Part shown: one piece after another, positions 29,787-42,619 of the stretch
How positions within the stretch are numbered: position 1 is the stretch's first letter
How the letters are laid out: each line of letters begins with the position of its first letter
Source: Pseudoalteromonas nigrifaciens
Lineage (GTDB): Bacteria > Pseudomonadota > Gammaproteobacteria > Enterobacterales > Alteromonadaceae
Length of the DNA stretch: 64,000 bases
Reading direction: 5' to 3'
Assembly: GCF_002221505.1 (NCBI RefSeq)
Contig: NZ_CP011036.1
Coordinates: 806,001-870,000 of the forward strand
Made by a program: the position numbers and the translations under genes
Notes under the pieces: generated by a model
Seen by the model: only the letters and a program-made list of their open reading frames with translations
Databases searched by the model: none
What the model was told of the DNA's origin: nothing

Positions 29787-30584
29787 ATGGCAGATAACGC
29801 CGCGCTTGCGCAACTACTAAATATAATGAAAACGCTAAGAGATCCTGAGCTTGGTTGCCCCTGGGATCGTAAGCAAACTTTTAGCTCAATAGTGCCGCAC
29901 ACTATTGAGGAAGCGTTTGAAGTGGCCGATTGCATTGAATCGGGCAATTTAGGTGAGCTTAAAAATGAACTTGGCGATTTACTCTTTCAAATTGTGTTTT
30001 ATGCTCAACTTGCAAATGAGCAAAAACTATTTGATTTTAACGATATAGTGACACAATTAAACGCTAAACTTACGCGCCGCCATCCTCATGTGTTCGACAA
30101 GCAAACAGCGCTAAGCGATGATGAGCTTGCAGCGCAGTGGCAAGCAATTAAGGCACAAGAGCGCAGCGCTAAAACTGCAAGCGCTACATCTTCGCTGTGG
30201 CAAGATATTCCCGTTAATATGCCAAGCTTAAGCAAAGCTAAAAAAATTCAGCAGCGGGTAGCAGCTCTTGGTTTTGATTGGCCAAGTTACCATGGTGCAT
30301 TGGATAAAGTGAGCGAAGAAGTAGACGAAGTAAAAGAAGCACTCGCTCACAATCCGTATTCAGATCATAGTGCAGAAGAGCTGGGCGATTTACTGTTTGC
30401 TACAGTAAACGTTGCGCGCCATATAAAGCGCGACCCAGAGCAATTACTGCGCAGCGCCAGCGACAAGTTTTCAACTCGCTTTGAAAAAGTCCAAGCTTAT
30501 TTAAATGCCCAAGGTAAATGTTTAGAGTCTGCCACGCTTGATGAGATGGATGCAGCATGGGATGAGATCAAAAAAGTCAAATAG
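29787..30584 (+). CDS. mazG: Nucleoside triphosphate pyrophosphohydrolase MazG
   Basis: House-cleaning NTP pyrophosphatase. Two MazG repeats are visible, with the acidic metal-binding pattern EEAFEVADCIE...ELGDLLFQIVF in the first and EEVDEVKEAL...EELGDLLFATVN in the second. 265 residues, 2 bp after relA, the same order as in E. coli except that no mazEF toxin-antitoxin pair lies between them. Confidence 0.96.
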   Translation: MADNAALAQLLNIMKTLRDPELGCPWDRKQTFSSIVPHTIEEAFEVADCIESGNLGELKNELGDLLFQIVFYAQLANEQKLFDFNDIVTQLNAKLTRRHPHVFDKQTALSDDELAAQWQAIKAQERSAKTASATSSLWQDIPVNMPSLSKAKKIQQRVAALGFDWPSYHGALDKVSEEVDEVKEALAHNPYSDHSAEELGDLLFATVNVARHIKRDPEQLLRSASDKFSTRFEKVQAYLNAQGKCLESATLDEMDAAWDEIKKVK

Positions 30585-30729
30585 TTTGTAGTAAAATTAT
30601 GGCTGTTTTTTGTGCTTACAATTTCTAATTTTAGCTGGATTGATTGGCTATGCTTTGGTACAATTTCTCCCCGTCCTGTTTATATTCCAAAATCACTTGT
30701 TTGGGTATTATATTCCTTTTAATTCCTGA

Positions 30730-32379
<1,650 letters not shown>

Positions 32380-32388
32380 TATTAATAG

Positions 32389-32407
32389 GCCGTGCATATT
32401 GCACGGC
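32389..32407 (+). terminator. Hairpin between pyrG and eno
   Basis: GCCGTGCA / TGCACGGC, a perfect 8-bp stem with a 3-base loop, is followed by TTATTTGTTTT. It probably acts as a terminator or attenuator between pyrG and eno. Confidence 0.75.
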
Positions 32408-32446
32408 TTATTTGTTTTAAATGCCAACCAAATTAGTTTAAATTAA

Positions 32447-33787
<1,341 letters not shown>

Positions 33788-33820
33788 TTCTTTAATTAGA
33801 ATATGATGTTTAAGCTTATA

Positions 33821-33848
33821 AATCCTCACTTTGGTGGGGATTTTTTTT
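33821..33848 (+). terminator. Terminator of eno
   Basis: AATCCTCAC / GTGGGGATT stem (9 pairs, one G-T) with a 4-base loop is followed by eight T residues, 34 bases after the eno stop codon. Confidence 0.92.
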
Positions 33849-34000
33849 GCCTAGGTAAAAAAAGTAAAACAGTAACCAGAAAATCAGAAGTGAGATAACT
33901 GTCAGTAACAGTTTAAATACGATTTTTAGGTGGGGTTTTCTATCTCTCTTTTTAGTTTAAATATGTTAAAAGTAGTGTGAAAAGACTTTAAGTGAATATA

Positions 34001-34101
34001 TGCACAAAGAGGTTATGAGGCGCTACGCTTTAGAGAAGCTAAAAAGACTAAATAATGTGTCTTGTCACTGCTCATTTACTCTCATTTTTTCTCTTTGTGC
34101 A
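34001..34101. repeat. 101-bp palindromic-ended repeat unit, copy A
   Basis: Begins TGCACAAAGAG and ends CTCTTTGTGCA, a perfect 11-bp inverted repeat. The body (GCGCTACGCTTTAGAGAAG, then CACTGCTCATTTACTCTCAT) closely matches two units at 56967-57067 and 57090-57191. The sequence after it (AAATGATTTACTCACAACGGAG) resembles the start of the next unit in the 57-kb tandem pair, so a decayed second copy probably follows. The rest of the eno-mutH gap (33849-34000) shows nothing recognisable. Confidence 0.75.
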
Positions 34102-34198
34102 AAAATTTTAAATGATTTACTCACAACGGAGTTTTTCAAGTTAGTTGTCGCCTCAAGTTTAATTTTATGCCGCCCTAATTTACTTCTATTTGTACAAA

Positions 34199-34870
34199 TT
34201 AAAGTTGAAACTGCTGTTTTAAAATTTCGCCGGTAAAGCTGGTTTTTAAATAAAAGCCACGGGGCAGGGTTTTAATAATTTTACCATTAGGGCCAATAGC
34301 ATCGGTTACTATTTTACTGTGCGCGGCTTTAGGGCGAATTTGAATTGCGTCACCTAAATGCCCCGATATTTCATCAATACGCCCTAGCGCAATAAGCTCC
34401 ATTTGTTCTTCCCAATCGCGTTGCAGTAAAGCGTCTTGCTCAGGTGTGGGTTGCCATAAAAAGCCGCTGCCTATGATCCTATCAAACGGGGCTATGTCGC
34501 GCTCGCTGAGTATAGGCAACCAAAGTACATGGTTTAGTTTTTTACGCACGCTGCTTACGTGCCAGGTCATGCCAGTAACGTTAATGAGTGGGGTTACCGA
34601 CACAAAGGTGGTTTCTAGCGGCTTGCCTTTATAAGAAATTGGCAATGTTTTTAGCTCTATGCCTAAATCTTCAAAATCGGGCAGTGGTTTTGAGCCAGCA
34701 GTTGCGCCTAATACATATTCAATTAATTGCCCCGTCCAGCCTTTTTCACGGAGTAAATCGTCAGGCGTTTTAAAGTTATACTCATTGGCTAATTGGCCAA
34801 GGGTAAGCCCAGCAATATTATTAACACGCTGCATTAAGTCATTAATTGAATGTGGTTTTATAGGTCGCAT
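34199..34870 (-). CDS. mutH: DNA mismatch repair endonuclease MutH
   Basis: Nicks the unmethylated strand at hemimethylated GATC sites when activated by MutS/MutL, so a Dam-directed repair system is expected. The catalytic D-(X)n-E-x-K motif reads DFEDLGIELKTLPI near residue 75. 223 residues against 229 in E. coli. It is divergent from rppH, as in most enteric and marine relatives. Confidence 0.95.
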   Translation of the reverse strand: MRPIKPHSINDLMQRVNNIAGLTLGQLANEYNFKTPDDLLREKGWTGQLIEYVLGATAGSKPLPDFEDLGIELKTLPISYKGKPLETTFVSVTPLINVTGMTWHVSSVRKKLNHVLWLPILSERDIAPFDRIIGSGFLWQPTPEQDALLQRDWEEQMELIALGRIDEISGHLGDAIQIRPKAAHSKIVTDAIGPNGKIIKTLPRGFYLKTSFTGEILKQQFQL

Positions 34871-35106
34871 ACTGTTTATTTAAGTTGAATAAATACCATC
34901 GCCATGATAGCAAATCAGTCCAGCCGTGGATATCTTTGCCTTTGAGTGTTTTTTGTGCACCTTGGGTTTGGTGCAATTTTACACACTTTAATAAACAGTT
35001 AAATAAATATAAGCCCATGAATTATAATGAAATTTAAAAATAAACTGTTCAGTTTTCATTAAGTGACACTAAGGTTGTTTGAATGAGTACACATATATAA
35101 ACATGT

Positions 35107-35198
35107 TTATCCACAGAATCTGTGGAGAAATCCAGTTTTGCGATCTTATATTGTGGATTTGTTTGCTAAATGAGCGTGTTTTACAAAAGTTATGCACA
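35107..35198. promoter_or_regulatory. Cluster of DnaA-box-like sites upstream of rppH
   Basis: TTATCCACA (35107-35115) and TTATGCACA (35190-35198) both match the DnaA consensus TTATNCACA. The first forms a near-perfect dyad with CTGTGGAGAAA (35120-35130), and a weaker site ATTGTGGATTT lies at 35150-35160. The whole mutH-rppH gap (34871-35296) is AT-rich, with no gene. This is a candidate DnaA-binding region; no replication origin genes are nearby. Confidence 0.45.
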
Positions 35199-35296
35199 AG
35201 CTGTGAGTAACCACAGTAAATATTCCAATATTGTTTGCCGTAAAGCAGGTAATGTGGAACAATCATTAAAAATCGACTTACAAATGAGGCACTAAG

Positions 35297-35815
35297 GTGA
35301 TTGATGCCGAAGGTTTTCGTGCCAATGTCGGAATTGTAATTTGCAATAACCAAGGACAAGTGTTTTGGGCTAGACGTTATGGTCAACATTCTTGGCAATT
35401 TCCCCAAGGCGGTGTTGACGATGGTGAAACGCCAGAACAAACCATGTACCGCGAATTACACGAAGAAGTAGGCTTGCGACCAGAAGATGTAGAGATAGTC
35501 GCAAGTTCTAAACATTGGTTACGCTATAAGTTACCCAAACGATTAATACGCCGTGACTCAAGTCCGGTATGTATTGGGCAAAAACAAAAATGGTTTTTAC
35601 TAAAACTACGCTGTAAAGATGAGGACGTAAATTTACTTAAAACCCATCATCCTGAATTTGATGATTGGCGCTGGGTAAGTTATTGGTATCCGGTAAGGCA
35701 GGTGGTGTCGTTTAAACGCGATGTTTATCGGCGTGTAATGAAAGAGTTTGCTCCTTTTGCTATGCCTTTTAATAAACGCGAACAGCAAAAAGATCATTGG
35801 CGAAATAAAAGGTAG
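35297..35815 (+). CDS. rppH: RNA pyrophosphohydrolase RppH
   Basis: Nudix hydrolase that removes 5' pyrophosphate from mRNA and starts RNase E-dependent decay. The Nudix box [23 protein letters not shown] region (near residues 37-59) is intact, preceded by QHSWQFPQ. The start is GTG 35297, giving the family N-terminus [15 protein letters not shown], with GAGG about 8 bases upstream. 172 residues. First gene of the run rppH-ptsP-tauE-lgt-thyA-galU. Confidence 0.96.
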   Translation: MIDAEGFRANVGIVICNNQGQVFWARRYGQHSWQFPQGGVDDGETPEQTMYRELHEEVGLRPEDVEIVASSKHWLRYKLPKRLIRRDSSPVCIGQKQKWFLLKLRCKDEDVNLLKTHHPEFDDWRWVSYWYPVRQVVSFKRDVYRRVMKEFAPFAMPFNKREQQKDHWRNKR

Positions 35816-35843
35816 TTAGTTTAGTAAATTAAAGGAGCAGGAC

Positions 35844-38108
35844 ATGCTGGCAACACTTAGGTCTATTGCAGAGTCGGTTTCGCAACAAGCGAATTTAGAC
35901 AGTGCTTTAGCGTGCTTTGTGACAATGGTTAAAGAAGCCATGCAAACCCAGTGCTGCTCTATTTATTTTGCTGACTACAGCCAAGATAACTTTGTACTTA
36001 TGGCCACCGAAGGGTTAAACCCCGATGCGGTGGGTAAGTTTAGAATTGGCTTTACCGAAGGCCTAGTAGGGCTGGTGGCACAGCGCGAGGAGGCAATTAA
36101 TATTGCCTTTGCCAAATCTCATCCCCGCTTTAAGCTCTCCCCAGAAGTAAACGAAGAAGGCTATAACGCATTTTTGTCTGTGCCTGTGGTGCATCAAAAA
36201 AAAGTACTGGGCGTTATTGTAGTACAACAAAAAATGGCGCGTGTATTTAGCCAAGATGAAGAATCGTTTTTAATTACTTTGTCGGCGCAACTTGCCTCAC
36301 AATTAGCGCATGCTGAAATAAAAGAAGTATTGCGTCAAGATGAGTCTTCTCATCAAACCTCGGTATTAAAAGGGGTGTCGAGTGCTCCGGGTATTAGTAT
36401 TGGCCATGCATTTGTAGTTATTCCTAAAGTTAACTTTAAATCAATTGAGCTTGAAAAAGAAAGCGATGTAAATGAGCAACGACGCTTATTTACCCAAGCC
36501 GTAGCGGCAACCCGAAAAGAATTTAATACACTATCAATGACACTAAGTGATTCTATTCCGCATGAGGCTTTGGCTGTTTTTGATGTTTATCAGCAATTAC
36601 TCGATGCTAAAAGCTTAGGTCATAACGTTGAGATGGAGTTGCAACAAGGTTGGTGTGCAAAAAGCGCCTTAAAAATAGTAATTGAGCGTTTAATCGCTCA
36701 GTTTAATGCCATGCAAGACCCATACATAAAAGAGCGCGCGGTTGATGTTAAAGACATTGGCCTGCGAGTGTTGCACCACCTTGTTAATACCGAATTCGCA
36801 ATAAAAGATTATCCACCCAATACCATACTTATAGCGCATACACTTACTCCAGCCATGCTGGCTGAGGTGCCTAACGATCGCCTAGTGGGGGTGGTGAGCA
36901 TAAATGGCTCGGCAAACAGTCATGCGTCAATATTAACCCGTGCTATGGGCGTGCCTGCTATTTGGGGCATCGAAGATATTCCATTACTGCAATTAAATAG
37001 TAAACCAATGATTTTGGATGCGTTTTCGGGGCGGTTATATATTTCCCCATCGCAAATGCTAATTGATGAATACACAGAATTACAACACCAAGACAACTTA
37101 CTTAATAATCGTTTTTTAGCCGAGCAAAACTTTACAGCGGTCACCCTTGATGGTGAACACATAAGTTTACTACTCAATGCGGGGCTGGAGTTAAACACGC
37201 AGCAAAACAGTGCCCATATTTGTGACGGCGTTGGCTTGTACCGCACCGAAGCCTGGTTTATGCAAAAAGGGCAGTTTCCATCGCAATCAGAGCAAGAAAC
37301 CTGGTACCGAGAAGTGCTTAATAGTTATTACCCTAATCCGGTAGTAATGCGAACGTTGGATATTGGTGGCGATAAAGTTCTCGATTATTTTAATATTACC
37401 GAAGAAAATCCCTTTTTAGGTTGGCGCGGTATTCGCATTAGTTTAGATCACCCTGAGCTATTTTTAGATCAGCTCAAAGCCATGCTTAAAGCAAATATAG
37501 GCTTAGGTAATTTAAAAATAATGCTGCCGATGATAAGTGGTACAGAAGAAGTAGACGAATCATTAGCTCTTTTTGAGCAAGCGTATTTTGAGCTTAACGA
37601 GCAATACCCAGAGCAAACAATTGAACGACCCGATATAGGTATTATGCTTGAAGTACCGTCGAGTGTATTTATGCTGGCAGACTGGTCTAAAAAAGTCGAT
37701 TTTTGCTCAGTGGGCAGTAACGATTTAACGCAATACCTGCTCGCTGTAGACAGATCAAACGCGCGGGTTGCAGAACTGTTTAACCCGTATCACCCTGCAG
37801 TGCTCAGAGTGTTAAATAATGTGGCTCGTGAGTGCCAGCAATACGAGCTACCGTTTAGTTTATGCGGCGAGCTTGGCGGCGATCCTGAAGGCGCAATATT
37901 ACTTATTGCCATGGGGTATCGTCGTTTAAGTATGAACTTATCATCATTAAATAAAGTTAAATGGGTGCTTAGGCGCTTACATGTCAGCGAAATGGAAGCA
38001 TTACTTAAAGAGTGCTTAGCGCAATCGTCGGCTAAGCAAGTATTACGTTTAACTCGCAGCTTTATGATAGAGCATGAATTAGGCAACTTATTTTACACCC
38101 CAAAATAA
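35844..38108 (+). CDS. ptsP: Phosphoenolpyruvate-protein phosphotransferase PtsP (EI-Ntr)
   Basis: First enzyme of the nitrogen PTS; autophosphorylates with PEP and passes phosphate to NPr. An N-terminal GAF domain (about 1-150) is followed by the EI core, with the active-site His in NGSANSHASILTRAMG and the PEP-binding C-terminal barrel (VGSNDLTQYLLAVDR, FSLCGELGGDP). 754 residues, full length. Confidence 0.97.
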   Translation: MLATLRSIAESVSQQANLDSALACFVTMVKEAMQTQCCSIYFADYSQDNFVLMATEGLNPDAVGKFRIGFTEGLVGLVAQREEAINIAFAKSHPRFKLSPEVNEEGYNAFLSVPVVHQKKVLGVIVVQQKMARVFSQDEESFLITLSAQLASQLAHAEIKEVLRQDESSHQTSVLKGVSSAPGISIGHAFVVIPKVNFKSIELEKESDVNEQRRLFTQAVAATRKEFNTLSMTLSDSIPHEALAVFDVYQQLLDAKSLGHNVEMELQQGWCAKSALKIVIERLIAQFNAMQDPYIKERAVDVKDIGLRVLHHLVNTEFAIKDYPPNTILIAHTLTPAMLAEVPNDRLVGVVSINGSANSHASILTRAMGVPAIWGIEDIPLLQLNSKPMILDAFSGRLYISPSQMLIDEYTELQHQDNLLNNRFLAEQNFTAVTLDGEHISLLLNAGLELNTQQNSAHICDGVGLYRTEAWFMQKGQFPSQSEQETWYREVLNSYYPNPVVMRTLDIGGDKVLDYFNITEENPFLGWRGIRISLDHPELFLDQLKAMLKANIGLGNLKIMLPMISGTEEVDESLALFEQAYFELNEQYPEQTIERPDIGIMLEVPSSVFMLADWSKKVDFCSVGSNDLTQYLLAVDRSNARVAELFNPYHPAVLRVLNNVARECQQYELPFSLCGELGGDPEGAILLIAMGYRRLSMNLSSLNKVKWVLRRLHVSEMEALLKECLAQSSAKQVLRLTRSFMIEHELGNLFYTPK

Positions 38109-38175
38109 ATTCTCGTGTTAACTGTAATCAGAATCCATTAAGATACGCGCATAATAAAAGGTATATGGGATAACT

Positions 38176-38985
38176 ATGTATGATCTAGGATTATTGGTTG
38201 CAAGTTGCGCGCTACTAGGCTGTGTTGTCGGATTTTTAGCCGGATTACTCGGAATTGGTGGTGGCTTAATTATTGTTCCCGTATTAAGTGCCTTATTACT
38301 CGCTTTTAATGTAACGGCTGTTGAAAACGTATTAGTTATTGCCATTGCAACATCGCTTGCTTCTATTTTGTTTACCTCTACATCTTCAGCGCTGGCTCAT
38401 CATAAAAATGATAACGTGCCTTGGGTTATTGCACCTTGGGTTATGTCGGGCGTAGCTGTTGGCGCGCTAATTAGTGGCTTTGCTGCAAGCTTAATACCCG
38501 AGCAAATATTACGCACAGTATTTGCTGTAAGCGTGGTATTTATTGCTTTAAGAATGGTGTTATCAGCTCGCAATAAACCTTTGTCAGAAAAACCTTTACC
38601 GTCGGGTCCTATTCTAGGCAGCTTATGCGCCATTATGGGGGCACTATCTGGATTAATAGGTATAGGTGGTGGCGCACTAATAGTGCCTTTACTGCATTAT
38701 TTTTCGGTTGATATTAAAAAGGCCATAGGCTGCGCTGCAGCATGCGGAATTGTTATCGCCTTTTTTGGCTCTATTGGTTATATCAGTGCCGGATGGCAGG
38801 TTACCGATTTAGAACACGGTTTTGCAGGGTTTGTATACTTACCCGCATTATTTGGGATTGTAATTACCTCGTGGTTTATAGCGCCTATTGGCGCTAAAGC
38901 AACCCACTATTTACCGGTTAATACAATAAAGAAAGTTTTCGCGGTGTTACTTGTTATCATCGCAATTAAAATGGTTTTTAGCTAA
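38176..38985 (+). CDS. TauE/SafE-family sulfite/anion exporter
   Basis: Inner-membrane permease with about eight hydrophobic helices. The duplicated family motifs FLAGLLGIGGGLIIVPVL (N half) and LSGLIGIGGGALIVPLL (C half) are clear. Family members export sulfite, sulfoacetate or other small organic anions; the substrate here is unknown. It sits between ptsP and lgt, an order also found in other marine gammaproteobacteria. Confidence 0.92.
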   Translation: MYDLGLLVASCALLGCVVGFLAGLLGIGGGLIIVPVLSALLLAFNVTAVENVLVIAIATSLASILFTSTSSALAHHKNDNVPWVIAPWVMSGVAVGALISGFAASLIPEQILRTVFAVSVVFIALRMVLSARNKPLSEKPLPSGPILGSLCAIMGALSGLIGIGGGALIVPLLHYFSVDIKKAIGCAAACGIVIAFFGSIGYISAGWQVTDLEHGFAGFVYLPALFGIVITSWFIAPIGAKATHYLPVNTIKKVFAVLLVIIAIKMVFS

Positions 38986-38997
38986 AGGTTTATTTTT

Positions 38998-39801
38998 ATG
39001 GCACTGGAATTTCCTGTAATCGATCCGATCATATTTTCTGTCGGGCCACTGAGTGTACGTTGGTACGGATTAATGTATTTAATAGGTTTTGCATTTGCAA
39101 TGTGGTTTGCAAATCGCCAAGCGGCAAAACCAAATTCAGGTTGGACTAAAGACCAAGTAGGCGACTTCCTATTTTACGGCATGCTAGGGGTAATTCTTGG
39201 TGGGCGTATTGGTTATGTATTATTTTATCAATTTAGCTATTTTATAGAAAACCCCCTATATTTGTTCAGGATAGATCAAGGTGGAATGTCGTTTCATGGT
39301 GGCACCTTAGGAGTGATAACCGCGGTTGTTATTTTTGCTTGGACACGTAAAAAGTCAATACTGCAAGTAGGCGACTTTGTTGCACCGCTTGTACCGGTAG
39401 GTTTATTAGCTGGACGTATAGGTAACTTTATAAATGGTGAGCTTTGGGGTCGAGTAAGCGATGTACCATGGGCTATGGTATTTCCAACCGGCGGGCCGTT
39501 AGCACGCCATCCATCGCAGCTATACGAAGCATTTTTTGAAGGCTTAGTATTATTTTTAATTTTACAGTGGTTTATTAAAAAGCCTCGCCCTGCTGGTAGT
39601 GTAGCGGGTGTATTTTTACTAGGTTACGGCACATTTAGATTTTGTATTGAGTACTTTCGCCAACCAGATGCACAGCTGGGTTTATTTGCCGACTTTATCT
39701 CGATGGGGCAAATACTCTCGCTGCCTATGATAGTAGGCGGGTTAGGCTTATTAATTTGGGCTTATAAGCAAGCACCACAAAAAACAGCGGTAAAGGGTTA
39801 G
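38998..39801 (+). CDS. lgt: Prolipoprotein diacylglyceryl transferase
   Basis: Membrane enzyme adding diacylglycerol to the lipobox Cys of prolipoproteins. Seven helices, the essential MSFHGGTLG motif and the Lgt signature [14 protein letters not shown] are present. 267 residues. The window encodes at least eight predicted lipoproteins that would be its substrates. Confidence 0.97.
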   Translation: MALEFPVIDPIIFSVGPLSVRWYGLMYLIGFAFAMWFANRQAAKPNSGWTKDQVGDFLFYGMLGVILGGRIGYVLFYQFSYFIENPLYLFRIDQGGMSFHGGTLGVITAVVIFAWTRKKSILQVGDFVAPLVPVGLLAGRIGNFINGELWGRVSDVPWAMVFPTGGPLARHPSQLYEAFFEGLVLFLILQWFIKKPRPAGSVAGVFLLGYGTFRFCIEYFRQPDAQLGLFADFISMGQILSLPMIVGGLGLLIWAYKQAPQKTAVKG

Positions 39802-39811
39802 AATAAATACC

Positions 39812-40663
39812 ATGAAACAATATTTACAATTATGTCAGCGTATTGTTGATGAAGGCCAGTGGGTAGAAAACAAACGTACGGGCACACGCTGTTTAACCGT
39901 GATCAACGCCGATTTAGAGTACGATGTGGCGAATAATCAGTTTCCTATGATCACCACACGTAAAAGCTATTACAAAGCAGCTATTGCCGAATTACTCGGT
40001 TACTTGCGTGGCTACGATAGCGCGGCACAGTTTCGCGAAATAGGCTGTAAAACCTGGGATGCAAACGCAAACGAAAATAGCGCTTGGCTTAATAATCTGC
40101 ACCGTAAAGGTGAGGACGACATGGGGCGTGTTTATGGCGTACAAGGGCGTGCTTGGCAGCGCCCAGATGGCTCAACGCTAGACCAACTAGCAAAAGTAAT
40201 TAATAACTTAAAAAATGGTATAGACGATCGCGGTGAAATAATTAGTTTTTACAACCCAGGCGAATTTGAGCTTGGCTGTTTACGCCCGTGCATGCACACG
40301 CACACGTTTTCATTATTAGGTGACACACTTTATTTAACGTCAATTCAGCGTAGCTGCGACGTACCGCTAGGGCTTAATTTTAATCAAATTCAGTGTTTTG
40401 TATTACTGGCATTAGTGGCGCAAATTACTGGGCATAAAGCGGGTAAGGCGTATCATAAAATTACCAACGCGCATATTTATGAAAACCAGCTTGAGCTAAT
40501 GCGCGATGTGCAGTTAAAACGCGAGCCATTTGCATCGCCGCAGTTAAAAATTAATCCAAACATTAAATCACTAAACGATATAGAAACCTGGGTAACACGC
40601 GATGACTTTGAAGTGACAGGTTATGAGTGTCACGAAGCTATTCAATACCCATTTTCGGTATAA
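39812..40663 (+). CDS. thyA: Thymidylate synthase
   Basis: Methylates dUMP to dTMP using methylene-tetrahydrofolate. The catalytic Cys is in LRPCMHTH, followed by [17 protein letters not shown] and [15 protein letters not shown]. At 283 residues it is longer than E. coli ThyA (264), matching the Alteromonadales/Vibrio form. It lies 10 bp after lgt and 23 bp before galU. Confidence 0.97.
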   Translation: MKQYLQLCQRIVDEGQWVENKRTGTRCLTVINADLEYDVANNQFPMITTRKSYYKAAIAELLGYLRGYDSAAQFREIGCKTWDANANENSAWLNNLHRKGEDDMGRVYGVQGRAWQRPDGSTLDQLAKVINNLKNGIDDRGEIISFYNPGEFELGCLRPCMHTHTFSLLGDTLYLTSIQRSCDVPLGLNFNQIQCFVLLALVAQITGHKAGKAYHKITNAHIYENQLELMRDVQLKREPFASPQLKINPNIKSLNDIETWVTRDDFEVTGYECHEAIQYPFSV

Positions 40664-40686
40664 CAAAACAGATTAAGGAAAACACC

Positions 40687-41565
40687 ATGAAAGCAGTGAT
40701 CCCCGTAGCGGGCCTCGGAACACGCATGTTACCAGCCACCAAAGCAATTCCAAAAGAAATGCTGCCGGTTGTTGACCGTCCACTAATTCAGTACGTAGTT
40801 AACGAAGCCGTTGCCGCAGGTATTAAAGAAATAGTACTGGTAACGCATTCAAGTAAAAACTCAATCGAAAACCACTTCGACACCAGTTTTGAGCTTGAAG
40901 CCACACTAGAAAAACGAGTAAAACGACAGCTACTTGCCGAAATACAGTCTATTTGTCCTAAAGATGTAACCATTATTCAAGTACGCCAAGGCGAGGCCAA
41001 AGGCCTAGGGCATGCAATTAACTGTGCAGCGCCAATTATAGGTAACGAACCATTTGTGGTTATTTTACCCGATGTAATAATTGATGATATGGAAAGTGAT
41101 CTTAGTAAAGATAACTTGGCCGAAATGATCAGCCGCTTTGAGCAAACTCAACATAGCCAAATAATGGTAGAGCCAGTTCCAATGGCTGAAGTTGATCAAT
41201 TTGGTGTTGTTGACTTAGGCAGTGTTGAGCTAAAACAAGGCGAAAGTTCGCCAATTCATAACATGGTAGAAAAGCCACCAGTTAATGAAGCACCATCAAA
41301 CCTTGCAGTAGTAGGGCGCTATGTATTAAGTAAAAATATTTGGCCATTACTCGCTAAAACCCCGCAAGGAGCTGGTAACGAAATTCAGCTTACTGACGCT
41401 ATTGCCATGCTAATGCAGCACGAAACTGTTGATGCATACGCAATTAAAGGGCGCAGCCACGATTGTGGTAGTAAAATTGGTTATCTTAAAGCAACTATTG
41501 AGTTTGCACTGCGTCGTGAAGAATTTGCTGACGAGTTAAAAACGTTTATTAAAACATTAATTTAA
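40687..41565 (+). CDS. galU: UTP-glucose-1-phosphate uridylyltransferase
   Basis: Makes UDP-glucose for LPS and polysaccharide synthesis. The nucleotidyltransferase signature [19 protein letters not shown] is at the N-terminus, and [19 protein letters not shown] follows in the second half. ATG 40687 with an AAGGA site is chosen over an upstream in-frame ATG inside thyA; it gives 292 residues. A strong terminator follows. Confidence 0.96.
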   Translation: MKAVIPVAGLGTRMLPATKAIPKEMLPVVDRPLIQYVVNEAVAAGIKEIVLVTHSSKNSIENHFDTSFELEATLEKRVKRQLLAEIQSICPKDVTIIQVRQGEAKGLGHAINCAAPIIGNEPFVVILPDVIIDDMESDLSKDNLAEMISRFEQTQHSQIMVEPVPMAEVDQFGVVDLGSVELKQGESSPIHNMVEKPPVNEAPSNLAVVGRYVLSKNIWPLLAKTPQGAGNEIQLTDAIAMLMQHETVDAYAIKGRSHDCGSKIGYLKATIEFALRREEFADELKTFIKTLI

Positions 41566-41592
41566 CATACCTACTTTTTATAAAAGTAACTA

Positions 41593-41617
41593 AAAGACGC
41601 CTATATGGCGTCTTTTT
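41593..41617 (+). terminator. Terminator of galU
   Basis: AAAGACGCC / GGCGTCTTT perfect 9-bp stem with a 5-base loop, followed by further T residues, 28 bases after the galU stop codon. Confidence 0.92.
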
Positions 41618-41811
41618 TGTTTTATAGTCGTTAATATCGTAGTCTTTGGCGATAAAAACATTATAACTGCAGACACGCTGCAAAATATAATGTAACATTT
41701 GTGTTAATTACTGTTTGATTTGTTGACTACTAAGCTAAAAAGTACATTAATTGCTTCAGTAATCATTGATATAAAATAAACTCAGTTATATATCCAAGCA
41801 CAATTAATAAA

Positions 41812-41862
41812 GTTAAACGCTTACTTATAAGAATGTTTAACTGAAATGTAAGTGTACTTACA
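41812..41862 (+). promoter_or_regulatory. Two adjacent dyads upstream of the first SPOR lipoprotein gene
   Basis: GTTAAAC (41812-41818) pairs with GTTTAAC (41835-41841), with CTTA/TAAG inside. TGTAAGT-GT-ACTTACA (41847-41862) is a perfect 7+7 dyad ending 22 bases before the start codon. Either could be an operator or mRNA hairpin. The rest of the galU-SPOR gap (41618-41811) is AT-rich; no sigma-54 or sigma-28 site was seen in it. Confidence 0.4.
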
Positions 41863-41884
41863 CTACTTTCAGGGCAGCGAATGC

Positions 41885-42562
41885 ATGTTTAAATATAAAA
41901 AAAATAATACTTTAATATTGAGTTTGCTTATACTCTTGTTTAGCACTGCTTGTGCAACTGCGCCCAACAAAACGCTATTAGCAGAGCCAATAAACGACTC
42001 GCCTGAATATGTGTCTATTACTGCATTAGAGCTGGCGCAATTAAAAGATGCTGCAATGCAATGGCAGCAAGCCCGCTCTGGGATTGAACGACTTTTAAAG
42101 CTAGAAAAAGATATTACCTATTTGGTAAACCATATAGATATTATAAATAGCAAAGCAATTGCGCAGTCTAATCAAAAAAATCACAACCAATATAATCGCC
42201 CCACGCGCAAACAACGCTACTCAAGTAAAGCTCAGCAAGCAATTAAACCAGCTTATAATACAAAGCCAACGGTAAAATTAAACACCCCAAAGCACGTTTT
42301 TGCATTGCAAGTTGCGTCGCTCGATTCCGAAAAAGACTTAGTTAAAGCATGGCAAGAACTCAATGAGCAAGCTGCGCCGTTATTTAGAGATAAAATTCGC
42401 ACCAATGTTGAAACAGCAAATGTTAATAATAAAACCTACTATCGATTAAAGTTAGGCGTGTATCAAAACTTTAAAAATGCCCAAGCCGATTGCAACGTGT
42501 TTAAACTTTATAAACTCGACTGCATAGTAAGTAACTACACAGATAAACCGGTAAAGCTGTAG
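41885..42562 (+). CDS. SPOR-domain lipoprotein, paralogue 1 of 3
   Basis: Predicted lipoprotein: a basic N-terminus and hydrophobic stretch end in the lipobox FSTAC, with Ala after the Cys (no inner-membrane retention Asp). A conserved helical segment follows (SITALELAQLKDAAMQWQQA, about residues 40-75), then a Lys/Gln-rich linker and a C-terminal SPOR-like domain (about 145-215: VFALQVASLDS..., YYRLKLGVYQNFKNAQADC). SPOR domains bind denuded septal peptidoglycan. The same three-part layout recurs in the next two lipoprotein genes. ATG 41885 is chosen because the upstream in-frame extension lacks a signal peptide. Function unknown. Confidence 0.8.
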   Translation: MFKYKKNNTLILSLLILLFSTACATAPNKTLLAEPINDSPEYVSITALELAQLKDAAMQWQQARSGIERLLKLEKDITYLVNHIDIINSKAIAQSNQKNHNQYNRPTRKQRYSSKAQQAIKPAYNTKPTVKLNTPKHVFALQVASLDSEKDLVKAWQELNEQAAPLFRDKIRTNVETANVNNKTYYRLKLGVYQNFKNAQADCNVFKLYKLDCIVSNYTDKPVKL

Positions 42563-42619
42563 TTATACCAACTAGCTTTAAATATAAAGTTGCTTATGCT
42601 TTATTTATCAATAGAATAT

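Noticed and set aside
34000..34236. 78-codon plus-strand open frame after eno
   Set aside because: It is the translated 101-bp repeat unit plus the antisense 3' end of mutH; it has no ribosome site and no family resemblance.
34871..35296. Replication origin
   Set aside because: DnaA-box-like sites are present, but no dnaA, dnaN, gidA, parAB or repA gene is nearby and the flanking genes are not origin-linked.
35069..35440. 123-codon minus-strand open frame overlapping the start of rppH
   Set aside because: Overlaps the conserved rppH N-terminus and the DnaA-box region; no recognisable protein features.
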